Shown here: in pieces, positions 44,049 to 54,714 of the stretch
Numbering within the stretch: position 1 is the first letter of the stretch
How the letters are laid out: each line of letters opens with the position of its first letter
Notes under the pieces: generated by a model
What the model was told of the DNA's origin: nothing
Database searches by the model: none
What the model saw: the letters and a program-made list of their open reading frames with translations, nothing else
Position numbers and translations under genes: made by a program
Assembly: GCA_030144725.1 (NCBI GenBank)
Contig: JASKMD010000029.1
Span: 9,432,358 to 9,496,357 of the forward strand
From: Haematococcus lacustris
Lineage: Eukaryota; Chlorophyta; Chlorophyceae; Chlamydomonadales; Haematococcaceae
Direction: 5' to 3'
Length of the DNA: 64,000 bases

Positions 44049-44751
44049 TGCTGCTGCTGCTGCTGCAGCGGGGCCCCAGTCCATAGGGGGCTACTTGGTG
44101 GAGTGTGACGTGCCCGCTGCCGCCGCCGCCGCTGATGCTGCCGCCGCCGCCGCTGATGCTGCCGCCGCCGCCGCTGATGCTGCCGCCGCCGCCGCTGATG
44201 CTGCCGCCGCCGCCGCTGATGCTGCCGCCGCGGCTGCCAACAATTCCTCAGCCACTGAGGGCCAGGCAGACGGCACCCCTCCTCCCACCGCCCCCTCAAG
44301 TGACCATCCCGCCGACCCAGCTGCCGCAACGCAGCCAAGCGGGACTGCCAGCATGGTGGTGGATAGTGAGGGGCCGACAGGCGCAGGGGGTCCACCAGCC
44401 GCAGCGGCACCTGTGGCCCAGCCAGCAGTGCTCCCTGTGCTCCCCTCCCGCCCCCTCACTGATGTGGACGCTGCGGCGGCGGCAGCCCAAGCGGCAGTAG
44501 CCATTGCCACTGCGACCTCTGGAGGTGATAGTGCCAGCAACGGCAATGGTGATGTGGCTGGGGGAGCGGCAGCAGCAGCAGAAGGGCAGTGGGTCACCCA
44601 GTCGTGGGCCAGCTATGCTGCTGCCAGGATGGCCATGCAGTCAGTAGCACCAAATGGGCCGGAAGGAGAAGAGGGGCGGTCTTCTAAGCGCCAGAGGTCG
44701 AGGGGGGCTACTGCAGGGGAGACTGCTGCCACAGCGCCTGTGGACCCATAA
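36581..44751 (+). CDS. PARN: PARN, poly(A)-specific ribonuclease (DEDD deadenylase)
   Basis: Removes poly(A) tails 3' to 5'. Exons: 36581-36738, 36871-about 37030, 38304-38550, 39094-39200, 39718-39802, 40030-40188, 40555-40716, 40876-41067, 41213-41402, 42344-42428, 42506-42824, 43524-43695, tentatively about 43749-43818, and 44080-44751. From 38304 to 43695 phases agree. All four DEDD acidic residues are visible: YYAFDCEMTGL (Asp, Glu), GHNCFMDLA (Asp) and HEAGYDAYMTG (Asp). Other family blocks: TITQFGLSCF, NAYIFPEPL, FDFNKWVAQGVPYM, FQRLLVHQVL, DTKHIAY, WLSPFANRLN, GPDLLLLRPHVLHLHG. A small exon between 37030 and 38304 seems missing. The N-terminus before MDITDVTRDNF is an Arg-rich, acid-poor extension like an organelle presequence. 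The C-terminal exon carries a 21-bp Ala-rich repeat and an SSKRQR basic patch. Two Fanzor-like relics lie in its introns. Confidence 0.85.
37085..37615 (-). mobile_element. Fanzor-like relic, subfamily 1, in a PARN intron
   Basis: The complement encodes VVLVDELRTSQFISAVNN, then PAWSQQYDQPVQGLMSC, then frame-shifted remnants of the KGKEYP C-terminus. The DRDCNAALN segment is deleted. The 3' end keeps only the ORF-proximal part of the scaffold (37121-37150) and the palindrome CCCTCACTAGGG (37099-37110). Confidence 0.68.
38946..38958. repeat. Solo CCCTCACTAGGG terminal motif
   Basis: Embedded in CAGCCCTCTTGTCCCTCACT and GGGCCTCCATTTGAGCC, shared with 31540-31580 and 41909-41950, without an adjoining ORF. 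Lies in a PARN intron. Confidence 0.5.
40206..40360. repeat. TGACCC hexanucleotide array in a PARN intron
   Basis: About 25 units of TGACCC directly after the exon ending at 40188. It is the complement of the GGGTCA units found in the OPR intron 33 kb away. Confidence 0.95.
41909..41998. repeat. Solo element-end repeat
   Basis: Shares the TCACTAGGGCCTCCATTTGA core and the downstream CTACTAGCAG and ACTAGATCCGACTCA blocks with 31540-31620. No ORF nearby; in a PARN intron. Confidence 0.5.
42890..43430 (-). mobile_element. Fanzor-like relic, subfamily 1, in a PARN intron
   Basis: The complement encodes VDRDCNAELNMQRIEES, WRPLELCWWP and YPGLGYEWLRDRPP, ending at a stop near 43000. Upstream only a Lys/Gly-rich linker remains (to about 43430). 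The 3' side has the candidate scaffold and CCCCTCACTAGGGG (42896-42909). Confidence 0.72.
42935..43022 (-). ncRNA. Candidate omega-RNA scaffold, subfamily 1
   Basis: Plus-strand blocks CTCAACTGTTGCCTGACCCC, AGGGCTATAGCC, AGTTGGCATGACAAACAT, CTGATGTGAGG, GACAGCTC match the other copies. Confidence 0.45.
44112..44235 (+). repeat. 21-bp in-frame Ala-rich repeat in the last PARN exon
   Basis: Five copies of a 21-bp unit (GCT, four GCC, GCT, GAT) give DAAAAAA repeats in the C-terminal tail. Confidence 0.9.
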
Positions 44752-45373
44752 CTGGTGCGATGATCACACCTGTCACACAACTGGCGTGACAACGGTTTGC
44801 AAGAGGGTTCGCCTCACCCTGGCTTGCCCTGGTGAACCCATGGTATGGGAGGAGCTGGTGGCATGTACACAGATAAATGCCTAAGTTGAGCCAGTGTAAG
44901 TGTATGCAACTCGTCAGGCACGAGTGTCAAACTATATGGCAACAATTGGTGATGCATAGGGATGACGACAAGCTGTAACTTCTGCACAGATGTCAGATGT
45001 GTGACTGCTCAGTATTCGGTAGGTGTACCGGTGGTAACACATACATGTAGGTGTGCCGGTGGTCGCAGACGGAGCCCTGGCTAGAACATGGCGCAAGCCA
45101 GAGGTAACACTGCATGCCGGTCAGTATGATCCTGTGACATGTCGTGCTTGTTTCTACTACGCTTCCCGGTCCTTAACCAAACTGCCACGCGACCATTCTT
45201 GGCCCATCAATACTGTAGGCGTACTGTAGGAGTAGTGTAGGCTCATCCTTGGTGAAACATCCTGGCCTATCACATTTTGGCGGCACAGACACAGCTTCAG
45301 CTGTCGAGCAGGCTAGTGCAACCGCGATATCCAGAATTAATTAGGCATGTCACAGCTGAACCGTGTGCAGGGT
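44752..45373. other. Convergent 3' intergenic region between PARN and HACD
   Basis: No gene seen. TGTAA at 44895-44899 is a likely PARN poly(A) signal. Two similar GTAGGTGT-CCGGTGGT blocks lie at 45018-45062. Confidence 0.5.
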
Positions 45374-47607
45374 CTAGTCAGTTTTGCCATGTGAAGTCCC
45401 AAGCTTCTTCGCCCGCTGCTTCAACAAGCTAGCGTACAACTGCCACCAGACCGGCAGATACACGACCAGGCCGACCTACGTGAGAACAATCAATCACAAT
45501 GGCAGCAACGCATGCAAGCATGTCCATTATGAATCACGGCTCACGTGTGTGCACCCAGGCACACACTGCTGTATAGCAAAGATGCAGGACTCATACAAAT
45601 ACCAGCTGTGACACTGTCTCCTGTCAACCTGATGCCAGCAGGTCACACTCTGCTGCTATGCAATGGTCTAGCCTGTCCTTCTCATCTCCCCGGCTCACCT
45701 TGCTGAAAGTGTGATACGAGAACGCAAAGTTCAGGCGGTTGGGCAGGTGCCAGCTGTACATATCACGAGCAGCCAGCACTGGCAGAGCGGACCACAGCAG
45801 CCACATCTCACAAGCAACCCCTATCGGGTAGAGAGGGATGAAAGCGGTGTACCTGCATGGTTATGGAAAGCAGGGTGGGGTCACTGGCCAAGGCCTGGCG
45901 CTGACTGGCCTGCTCTGCCCTGTGCCAAGTCCAGCTCTGTCCCAAGGTAAACAAAGGTCCAGGCCTGGTGCTAACTGGGTCGAGATACTAGTGGGCTGGG
46001 CTGGGCTGGGCTGGGCTGGGCTGGGCTGGGCTGGGCTGGGCTGGGCTGGGCTGGGCTGGGCTGGGCTGGGCTGGGCTGGGCTGGGCTGGGCTGGGCTGGG
46101 CTGGGCTGGGCTGGGCTGGGCTGGGCTGGGCTGGGCTGGGCTGGGCTGGGCTGGGCTGGGCTGGGCTGGGCTGGGCTGGGCTGGGCTGGGCTGGGCTGGG
46201 CTGGGCTGGGCTGGGCTGGGCTGGGCTGGGCTGGGCTGGGCTGGGCTGGGCTGGGCTGGGCTGGGCTGGGCTGGGCTGGGCTGGGCTGGGCTGGGCTGGG
46301 CTGGGCTGGGCTGGGCTGGGCTGGGCTGGGCTGGGCTGGGCTGGGCTGGGCTGGGCTGGGCTGGGCTGGGCTGGGCTGGGTACTGACCTGAGCCAGGTGA
46401 GGGCATGTGGGCAGACGTCCAGGATGGACAGGGCATACCAGGGGTAGCGCACCACCTCTGATGCAGCCCAGACCGCCAGCAGCAGCGAGCTGGCAGGGGA
46501 AGCTTGGACCTGGGGCAGGGACAGAACACCCTGGTCTGCTGATGATCTGAGACATGACTTCGACATGGTTTTTGCATCAATACCCTCTGGTGGGAGGGTA
46601 GCAAGGGCACGCCCCTAGGCTACTCTCCTCCCTAGTCTTTCTTGCTTTCTTTGCATCAACACTTGGCCAGGGGTAGGGAGCTGAACCCAGCGTGAGGCAG
46701 TCAGGTGGTGGCGGGGTGGTGGGTAGCATCCAGCAGGGACATATTGCATGGCTTGCTTTGCCCCACCTCTTGGGGATGCTGTTGGGAAGCGTGAGGCTGA
46801 GGATGTGGTGTGGGGTCGGCAGGCCTAGAGTGAGCTGGAAGTCAGGCTTGGCATGGTCATGATAATCATCATCATCATCATCATCATTGCATTGTGGCAC
46901 TCGCCTGTCGGCATTGCTGAACACGTAGCCTCATGGACTCAATGTGTCAAGCTTGCATGTCAGGCCAGGCATGGTGATGGCGGATGTGTCTAGTAAAAGC
47001 AGTGTATGCAGGCCATCATTTCCTTTCTGTTGTACCACGCCATAGGCCCAAATCTGCATGCAGCCCAAGGGGCTGGCCGCACACTTGCGGACTTTCCAAT
47101 ATCCCTACTCACGTCAGGGATATTGGAAAGCACCAAGAACAGGATGTTGGTGCGCCCAGCCCATTGCAGCAGCGCCATGGCAGGGCTGGACCGCACAATG
47201 CCTAGGAGAGTGTGGATAACTTCTAGTCCTGACAAAAGCTGGAACACCCCTGCGGGAAAAGCACAGCACTGAAGCTGGCTGCAACCTTAGACAAAGGCAC
47301 TGTACATGAACACTGGGGGACAGGTAGGACACTGCAGAGAACACCATACGTTTACTGGATAAAGCTGAGTGAGATGAGCCACAGACAATACCCTGTTGGG
47401 TAGTTGGTATGTGTAAAGCTCAGGATTGCACCCTACCCCAGCCGACTTGCTTGCAGTGCCGCCAGCTGCATTAAAGACGTTCACATGGTTACCACCATTG
47501 GCCGCGTAGCTCGCGGCGACTGTCCAGAGGCACCATGCCCATCCGAGCGCCTGGGTCGCGTTGTATGCCACGAGATAAACATCTCGCAATTGCAAAGCTC
47601 CTGCCAT
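45374..47607 (-). CDS. PAS2: Very-long-chain 3-hydroxyacyl-CoA dehydratase (HACD/PAS2 type)
   Basis: ER membrane enzyme for the third step of very-long-chain fatty acid elongation (3-hydroxyacyl-CoA to enoyl-CoA). Exons: first exon from 47607 (start [16 protein letters not shown]) to about 47392, then 47113-47249, 46388-46509, 45699-45852, 45374-45475. Phases agree for the last four; the junction after exon 1 is unresolved. Family blocks: [72 protein letters not shown] and the C-terminal KQRAKKLG. The Tyr and Glu of YPIGVACE sit where the family's catalytic Tyr and Glu lie. Several hydrophobic membrane segments are present. A long GGGCT array fills one intron and a perfect hairpin encloses one splice donor. 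Confidence 0.83.
45990..46380. repeat. GGGCT pentanucleotide array in a HACD intron
   Basis: About 78 near-perfect GGGCT units between exons 46388 and 45852. The Ala-Gly-Leu-Gly-Trp and Pro-Ser-Pro-Ala-Gln ORFs across it are artefacts. Confidence 0.97.
47092..47130 (-). promoter_or_regulatory. Perfect 15-bp hairpin enclosing a HACD 5' splice site
   Basis: CTTTCCAATATCCCT (47092-47106) and its exact complement (47116-47130) flank a 9-nt loop. On the transcribed strand the loop is GACGTGAGT, exactly the exon end (GAC) and the GTGAGT donor. Confidence 0.8.
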
Positions 47608-47853
47608 CGCTGGGTCGAGGTTCTGCGAGCCCGCCCGCCACGCTGTCGCAAGCAGTCACACCTACCGGAAGCACTGAAAGCCTTGCTTTGTGCTTGTAAC
47701 ATATTAATACACTGAACTACAGTACTGTAGTACTGCTACGGATTCGGGGCTAGGTGGTCACAAACTTATCCGTGATGTCCATGCACTTAGCTAAGCCATG
47801 CATTAGGACGACTGCCGGGACGACTGCCGGAGCCCCGCCGGGCCTGTCAGGCT

Positions 47854-50800
47854 ATGGCGCAGGTCGAGACCCTCGGCATCGTGCCGGAGAGCAAGGCGGT
47901 TTTTGAATTGATCATGCGCTACTTGACTGCTTTGGTCGAGAGCAAAAGCCCCCCTCCCCCTCATCACCACCTTCATGAGGTGAAACACGTTTTGACACAG
48001 CATTGGCTTGATTGACAGTACATGGCTGGAGCACTTGGACCACCTGCAGTTTGATGATTGCCAGTATCTGGTGCATGGCGACAGTGCTGGTGGGCTACGC
48101 CTTAGCTTCGCACTGCCCTGCCTGGAGGACTGTTTTCGAGAGCAGCTGCTCACAGAGAACACGCTGGAGCTCATCCAAGGAGCTTACCAGGGAATGGCTA
48201 CAGTGCTGCAACCTCCAGAGCCAGGTTACCAGGTCCTGAGGCAGGGGCAGGGGCAGGGGCAGGGGCAGGGGCAGGGGCAGGGGCAGGGGCAGGGGCAGGG
48301 GCAGGGGCAGGGGCAGGGGCAGGGGCAGGGGCAGGGGCAGGGGCAGGGGCAGGGGCAGGGGCAGGGGCAGGGGCAGGGGCAGGGGCAGGGGCAGGGGCAG
48401 GGGCAGGGGCAGGGGCAGGGGCAGGGGCAGGGGCAGGGGCAGGGGCAGGGGCAGGGGCAGGGGCAGGGGCAGGGGCAGGGGCAGGGGCAGGGGCAGGGGC
48501 AGGGGCAGAGCTGTGACGTTGGGCAGGGACATGGGCAAGGGCAGGGGGCAGGATTTGGTGCTCCTGCTCATATCACAAGCCTTTTCAACCCCCATGTGGT
48601 GCAGGTGAGCCTGCAGCTGGAGGTGAGGGTCCTGACTCGCATCAGCCCAGCAGACCGGGCGTATTGGGTCAGGCTCATGGCCTCCATCCGCCAGCTGGTC
48701 ACTGGCCAACCCCTGAGGTCTGGCCGCATGGCAGGGCGGGGGGAGGCTAGGAGGGGCAGAGGGGTGGTCAGGGCTGGGGTGAGGCCAGGAGGGGCAGAGG
48801 ATTGGTCAGAGTCTCCAGGGTGTCAGGAGCGGGGCTAAGCAGCCAGGGCCCCTGATGGGAGAGTGTTCAAGCGTGCCAGCACCATGGGGCAAGCAAGCAA
48901 GGCTGGAGGGAGTCACTGCCCTCCACCCACCTGCCTGCCCACTGCCCTCTACCCACCTGCCTGCCCACAGCATTCTGCCCACCTGCCTGCCCACTACCCT
49001 CCACCCACATTATGTGTTGGTGAGACCTGCGGTGACCTGCTGACCGCAGCTGTCAGCGTGGGGCCATGCTGTCGCAGGTATCACTTCAGCCGGTTAGGGG
49101 AGGGACGCAGCGCTCCAGGGCCAGTGGAGGTGCACTGCAGCCGGCCAGGCAAGGTGCCTGCCTGCACTGCCTGGCTGCCTGGTCTGCCTGTGGGCCTGAC
49201 AGCCTGCTCCTAGCACCCTGCCCCTGCATCTCGTCCAGGTCTTGGCAGAGCAAACCTGCTGGCATGGGCGGGGACTTGCTAGTTGGGGCATGCTGCTACT
49301 GCTACCCTTGCTGCTACATCATGCATCGTCCTGCTGCTGCTGCTGCTGCTGCTGCTTCTACTGCTGCTGTCGGCGGTGCAGGAGTACTTTGTGAAGCCTC
49401 ATGCGCAGTCAGTCACTGTCATCTTGCCGGTGCGATTCTTGACAGTGCAAGACGCCGCCATTGGTCATGCAGTGCTCCAAGTGGGTGTGGAGTGGAGGGA
49501 GGTCAGTAGCACGGGGTAGGGGTAGTGGCAAGGTAGTGGCTAAGGTGCTGGGCCGGCAGCTGCGCCAGACACTGCCGGCCAGCGTCATGATGGAGGCGCT
49601 GACATCAGAGGGATGCAACTGGCACTCAGTGTATCACTCATGAGCAGGGCCAGGGGTTGGGAGAGCTCAGGGTCAGGAGGGCGAGGTCAGCAGCAGGCTG
49701 GCCAATGAGCTGCTCCCCTTGACTTGCATGCACAGCTGCTGTGCATGCCTGCAAAAACAGGCGGTGCCTGGGAAGGTCAGGGGGGCTAGGTCACTGCTTA
49801 TTGGCCGCATCCAGATTTCATACAGCCAACAACCAGGGCAGTCGAGCACACGCATCAAGCAAGCCCAACCCTGCAGCGGCTCCAACACGCTCCCCAGCTC
49901 AGCCATACCTCCCTTAGCCAATGGCACACTGAAAGCAGGCCTGGGGTCCAGGTGTGACCTGCGAGCTGTGACAGGTGTGACCTGTGAGCTATGACAGCTG
50001 CGGCGTGCTTCACAACCTTACCCCTGGCTTTCTGTTGCTGGTGACACTCCTGCTCATCCTCAGGAGTTTGCGGATGCCAGGCGCCAGGCATCGCTGGGTA
50101 ACGCTCCCAGCTGTGCTTACTTCCCAGCCAAGGTCAGTGGCAACTTCATCATTGCCGACTCAGGAGTAGGGCGGATTGTTCATGGTCTGCTGGGTCTTGA
50201 CCCATCTGTGTGCCATGCCCCAGCTGAGTGGTCACTCACTCGGTGTGAGTATGAACCTAAAATAAATCAAAGGTATAAAGTTGAATAAAAGTTTAACAAT
50301 ATACTTACTATTTTTGCGCAGATACTTCGTTACACTAGAGCAGGTGCCTAGCCCTAGGGCCACAAGGGTTCAACCAGCACATGAGGGGCTCCCTCCCCAG
50401 TTGGCTGGGACCCTTGTCACTGCACATGATGGTGCCTACAGCCTACAGCCGATGACTTGATGGCCACAGCACAGTGCAGCAGCGTCTACTACGACAGTGT
50501 AGATGCCCAGTTAAGCAGTGCATGCTGCGGAAGACAAGGTACATGGCAGTGGGGCCAGGCCCAGCCCAGCCCTAGCCAACACTGCATTTGGAAGGCATAG
50601 CTGTACTCTCCTCTTTTGGACAGCTATGGGTGGAAGAGGTTTCCTAGTAGGTAGGAAGTGAAGCAAGTTTGATCAGGCTCCTGGCTCCCAAGCTGTGTGA
50701 CAGACCCCAGCAGGCTCAAAAAGTCACTCCTGCAGTGGTGGAGACGTTCAGGTGGTCAGGGTGTTGCCAGGATAGGCTACCCTCCATCCGCACCCTGGCA

Positions 50801-51693
50801 GCTAAGCCAGGCTGATGACACAGGTGGTCTCAGCGCCGTCCACAACACTTGCGACGATGCCTGCGGACCGCTGCCCTTCGCATATGTGAGCGTACGCGCG
50901 CGGGCCCGGGATGTCATCCTCTCCCAACCTTGGCAGCCCCTCCTGTGCGTCCGCGAGCTCTGCGACCTGCGTGCTCCAATTTCCGCGCAGAGCCCGCCGC
51001 CCGAGGTGTTGCAGGTACCAGCCGCGCTGCTCGATGGCGTGTCGGGCTTCATGTCCTTTACGGTGACTGAACGGCATGTGCGTGCCGCCCACATAGAAGA
51101 GGTGGTGTGGAGCTTGCACACCTTCCGCATCCTGATCGGTTTTCATATCACATCATGCAAGGTAAGGCACTGCTGCTTTGCCACAGCCGAGCAGTTGTAA
51201 TGGTAGTGGTGCTGTCTCTACTGCATTGAAACACAAGAACAGGACATTCACACATGATGTATTTGCAGCGTCACAGCTGCTCATGTTGACTGTGACTAGT
51301 TTCGCGTTGTTTGTTGCAAACAATTGAGTGCAAGTTTCTGAAGCTCCCTGCATCCTTAGGCAAGCGCTGCATGGATTGCATAAGTCCGTCCATGATCTGC
51401 ATGACGTGTGAACACCAGCCACATGTGGATGCCGGTGTTCCCTTTCTTGCCCTCTTGCCCTCCACCTTGCAGTCATGCCTACCTATGCCATTGCTTATGT
51501 TTGCTGCCTTTGCTGCACGGCTTGGGCCATGCAGGCCATGATCCATGCACGTATGAGGGTGTGTGCTGACCGCCTGAGCAGCTCCCTGGACCTACGCGGC
51601 ACCCAGCCCATGCCCCTGGACATCAGTGCCCGCCAGCCTGTTGCCCTGACCCAGGCAAACCATCCCGCAGGCTGGAAGCCAGTACAGCCATGA
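47854..51693 (+). CDS. ARPC2: Arp2/3 complex subunit 2 (ARPC2/p34)
   Basis: Core actin-nucleation subunit. Phase-matched exons: about 48019-48232, 48605-48717, 49078-49153, 49382-49480, 50064-50132, 50811-51161, 51535-51693. Family features in order: an LRLSFALPCLEDC strand, LIQGAYQGM then PEPGYQVSL, YFVKPHAQSVTVILPVRF, AAIGHAVLQEFADARRQAS, LCVRELCDL, VSGFMSFTVTERHV, HTFRILIGFHITSCKAMIHARMR. The last is the conserved C-terminal helix before a short tail. The first exon (47854-47979, MAQVETLGIVPESKAVF) has a good donor but does not match the next exon's phase, so its junction is unresolved. A GGGGCA array fills the intron after GYQ. Confidence 0.82.
48236..48508 (+). repeat. GGGGCA hexanucleotide array in an ARPC2 intron
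   Basis: About 44 units, G-rich on the transcribed-sense strand. It lies between the donor after GYQ (48232) and the acceptor at 48604. The Gln-Gly ORF is an artefact. Confidence 0.95.
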
Positions 51694-52302
51694 TGATAGT
51701 CAACACCGCCCGACAGTGAAACTGGCAGCCATCAGGCCAGTTCAACGCCGGTCAACAGCCTCAAATCTAGCACCCTCCTGCCACCAGGGACCCCTACACA
51801 ACAAGGCTGAGCAGTCCACCCATTACAGTCCTGTGCTGGGTGTCAGGCACTGCTGACAAGCTGGTCCGCCTCTACCTGAACTCAAGGCTACTGCAATGTG
51901 CCGCCAAGGGAGCGGCTGTCTTCATGAGGCCAAGATGGTGAGGGGGAGGGGAGTGAGTAGGTGGAGGAGGAGCAGGGGCAGGAGCAGGGCACCTGTTCAC
52001 TGCCCTCCTGTCATAGCCAAGTCCCCATGTGCATGCTTGCTACTGCACATTGCATGGGTGCATGCCTGAAACGTATAAACCCAGCTTTGTAATGATGCAA
52101 GTCTAAAGGCGTTGTCGCCCTCTCTATCCTCACTATGACACTATCCCAGTGACACCACTATTCACACCAAGTCTGCTAACACTGCATGAAAAAGATCGTC
52201 ATTGTGCGGAGAGCTTGTACTAGCGAGCTTGTACCATGGCATGTCATGAGTGTGTGGCCGTTGCAGTTTTGAAATGTCACTGTCAAGACATGGTCTAAAT
52301 GA

Positions 52303-53050
52303 CCAATGGTCTAAACTGTCACTGTCAAGACTCCGCACTTCGAAGCATCCCATCATCGTCAATGAGAACACGGGCAACAAACCCTCTGTCAGCAAACCTG
52401 CTGCATGTAGTAGTGGGCAGGGTAGGATGAACAGAGGGCGACTGTCCCGATGAACAGAGGGCGACTGTCCCGATGAACAGAGGGCGACTGTCCCTGACTG
52501 TTTGCAGGGGATACTGAGCCACGTCGGTCGCGGCGGTCTCTCGCGACGAGGCCCGCATGAGCAACCAATGCATATATTTGCGCCGCCATAGCACTCAGCA
52601 CAGTGCACAGTATTAAATGATACATGTTTCACCGCATAGCTCACGGAGTCCGCTATCCAATGATGTGCGAAACATAAATAGAATCCAAGTGGCTGGAACG
52701 CGGCGTCGTTTTGATTACCAGGGGTCGGTTTCCTGTCATTTTCTGTTAGTTGGGGACACCTGAGAGGCCAAAACAACCATAAAAGTAGTGTTGAAGAGCA
52801 TGCCTTCTTGTAACGCACAAGTCTACATGCATTGCACGGTGTCCTCGTATCAGCCGTTATACTCCGACACAAGGGCTCCTTTCTTGGGGCAACTAGCTCT
52901 GGCGTGCGTTGCAGAAAGTCCCGATCAATGGTCTAGACTGTCATTGGCATGACTGTTCTGACTCCGCGCTTCATGCATCCCATCATTGTCAATGAGAACA
53001 CAGGCAACTAATCCTCTCTCAGCAAGCCTGCTGCAGGTAGTAGTAGTGGG
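52303..53050. repeat. Direct repeats of about 120 bp flanking about 500 bp
   Basis: Both copies share CAATGGTCTA, ACTCCGC-CTTC, CATCCCATCAT-GTCAATGA, GAACAC-GGCAAC and CAGCAA-CCTGCTGCA-GTAGTAG. The interval holds no recognisable element genes. Confidence 0.7.
52428..52492. repeat. Three tandem copies of GATGAACAGAGGGCGACTGT
   Basis: Unit of about 23 bp, nearly perfect, directly after the first copy of the 120-bp direct repeat. Confidence 0.88.
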
Positions 53051-53059
53051 GTGCCCAGG

Positions 53060-53180
53060 ATGTGCTGCAGACCTGCTGCAGGTGGTGGGGAGGCCCAGGG
53101 GCACGGACAGGCAAGGGGGCAGGGTGGTACTTTTTGGTTCCGCACCAGCCAGGTCAGCTCAGCTGTGCGCAGCCCCAGCC
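53060..53180 (+). mobile_element. Fanzor-like fragment, subfamily 1
   Basis: Encodes VVGRPRGTDRQGGRVVLF then a decayed APARSAQL, matching VVCRPRGTDQLRGRVVLVDE of the 31783-33329 copy. Very short remnant. Confidence 0.5.
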
Positions 53181-53647
53181 TGCACCTAGACCGCAGCTGC
53201 CACAGGGTGAGGGAGTGAGAAGGAGTATCAAGCTGGGATGAACACCCTGGAGCTAACCACCCGACAGAGCACAGCAGCAGATTATGCTGCTGCATGGCAC
53301 TGTCTCCTGGCCGCAGGTAGTGGAGGGCTGCAGGTGGTAGAGGTCAGGCTAGCATTGATCCAGCCAGTGCTCGGTTTAGTGCATCACGGCTGTACTGGTC
53401 TTGGCCATTTGCCCCTGCATGGCATTCATGATTGCATGTAAGCATGATAATGCTGACATGAGACAAGCAAGGCAGTCAGATGCGAGGCACACCGCCATTG
53501 CATGCATGAGGGCAGGAGCAGCAGCAGCAGGCTTTTTAGCCAGACTGCACTTAGCCATTAGGTTGTGTGGCTAGTGAGGTGTGGATGACATTCACAGAGT
53601 GGGACCAGGCATGCTTGCCAGCCACCTTGATGACCACCAGGGCGACC

Positions 53648-54410
53648 TCAACAAAGCATGTCAAAGCAGGTGGGGTAAGCACTGTGCCTGCATGACTGGC
53701 TGCCCATGGGAGTGTATGGGTGTGTTGCTGCTGCTGCTGCTGCCAGCAACACACCTGTGCTATGCAGCACCAGCTGTGATTGCTGGGTGTCCCACTCTGC
53801 CACAGCCTGCTGAAAGCCAGTGACAGTGTCCTGGCACTCTGACAGCACTAAGCCGCTCTGTGATGCAAGCTGGTGCAGGCGGGTTCTGTTGGACACTAGC
53901 TGCTGCTTGGCAGCATCCACCAGCTCCTGCACAGAAAGAAGCTGGGCATATCCCTAGCGGTAGTACTGGCCAGATGTCAGCAGTGCTGAGGTGTCATCTG
54001 CTTACCTGCTTTCTCTGAATCAGGGCTTCACAATCTGTCCGCAAGTCTGGGACCTCTCTGCAAATATGTGAGACTCATCGGGTACTGTGTGTATAGTCCA
54101 CGGAGCCCTTGCAGCGTCCTATAGCTTACGCCTGCAACTTTTGAATGCGTTTCACAAGGCTCATTGGGTTGACCTGCAGTCAGTCCGTGTGCGTTGTTCT
54201 TGACATTGTCACGGTTAGACAGCACCACAACGTGTTTACCCCTGCAGACTGGTAGCGATCCGCAAATTCCTCTTCAAGACGCCGCGCAACCCTCTCGAGA
54301 ATTGCCTCGGTTTGTAGAAGCTCCCTCACGAGTTCATCTGCTGCACTCTTCATGGGCGCTGACTCGCGTTGTGACAGCCACTGACTGTCAGAGACAGATG
54401 GGTCTGGCAA
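53648..54410 (-). CDS. SKA2: SKA2-like spindle and kinetochore-associated protein
   Basis: Exons in phase: 54240-54410, 54130-54173, 54006-54057, 53648-53926 (181 residues). Blocks match plant SKA2: LVRELLQTEAILERVARRLE, VNPMSLVKRIQKLQAEVP, DCEALIQRKQELVDAAKQQL, NRTRLHQLA and QAVAEWDTQ. SKA2 forms part of the SKA complex that holds kinetochores to spindle microtubules. The product is mostly helical and coiled coil. The last exon may instead end at a donor near 53755; without that splice a stop follows at 53648. Confidence 0.75.
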
Positions 54411-54714
54411 TTCGTATTAATGTTCATGTCGTAAACCCAAATAAAAGTACACAAATTATTACGTGCATGCGCCTTGTCAATGTTTTCTCATGTACAGCCG
54501 GGTGCACGTCAAGTGCAGATGTACTGCTATGTACATCATGCAACGTTCGACATCTGACGATGCCTAGCTAGGTGCCCGCCTGAGAGCCTGCCGGCTGTGG
54601 TTGCCAGAACTTGTGAATCCAGGCAGAGTGTGCCAGACTCGAACATGCCCGGGTACAGCAGCTCCAGCCGCTTGAGATTGGGACTTCCCTGCTGTGCAAA
54701 GTGACCAGCTGCTA

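Larger units (their letters stand above)
51694..53647. other. Repeat-rich intergenic region
   Basis: No host gene recognised. It contains a direct repeat pair (52303-52423 and 52925-53050), a tandem triplet (52428-52492) and a Fanzor-like fragment (53060-53180). Confidence 0.5.

Noticed and set aside
43814..44410. Gln/Arg-rich minus-strand ORF
   Set aside because: Antisense of CTG and GCC repeats in PARN introns and its last exon.
45838..46610. Ala-Gly-Leu-Gly-Trp and Pro-Ser-Pro-Ala-Gln proteins
   Set aside because: Reading through the GGGCT array in a HACD intron.
48241..48600. Gln-Gly repeat as part of ARPC2
   Set aside because: ARPC2 alignment joins GYQ directly to VSLQLEV across a phase-0 intron, so the array is intronic.
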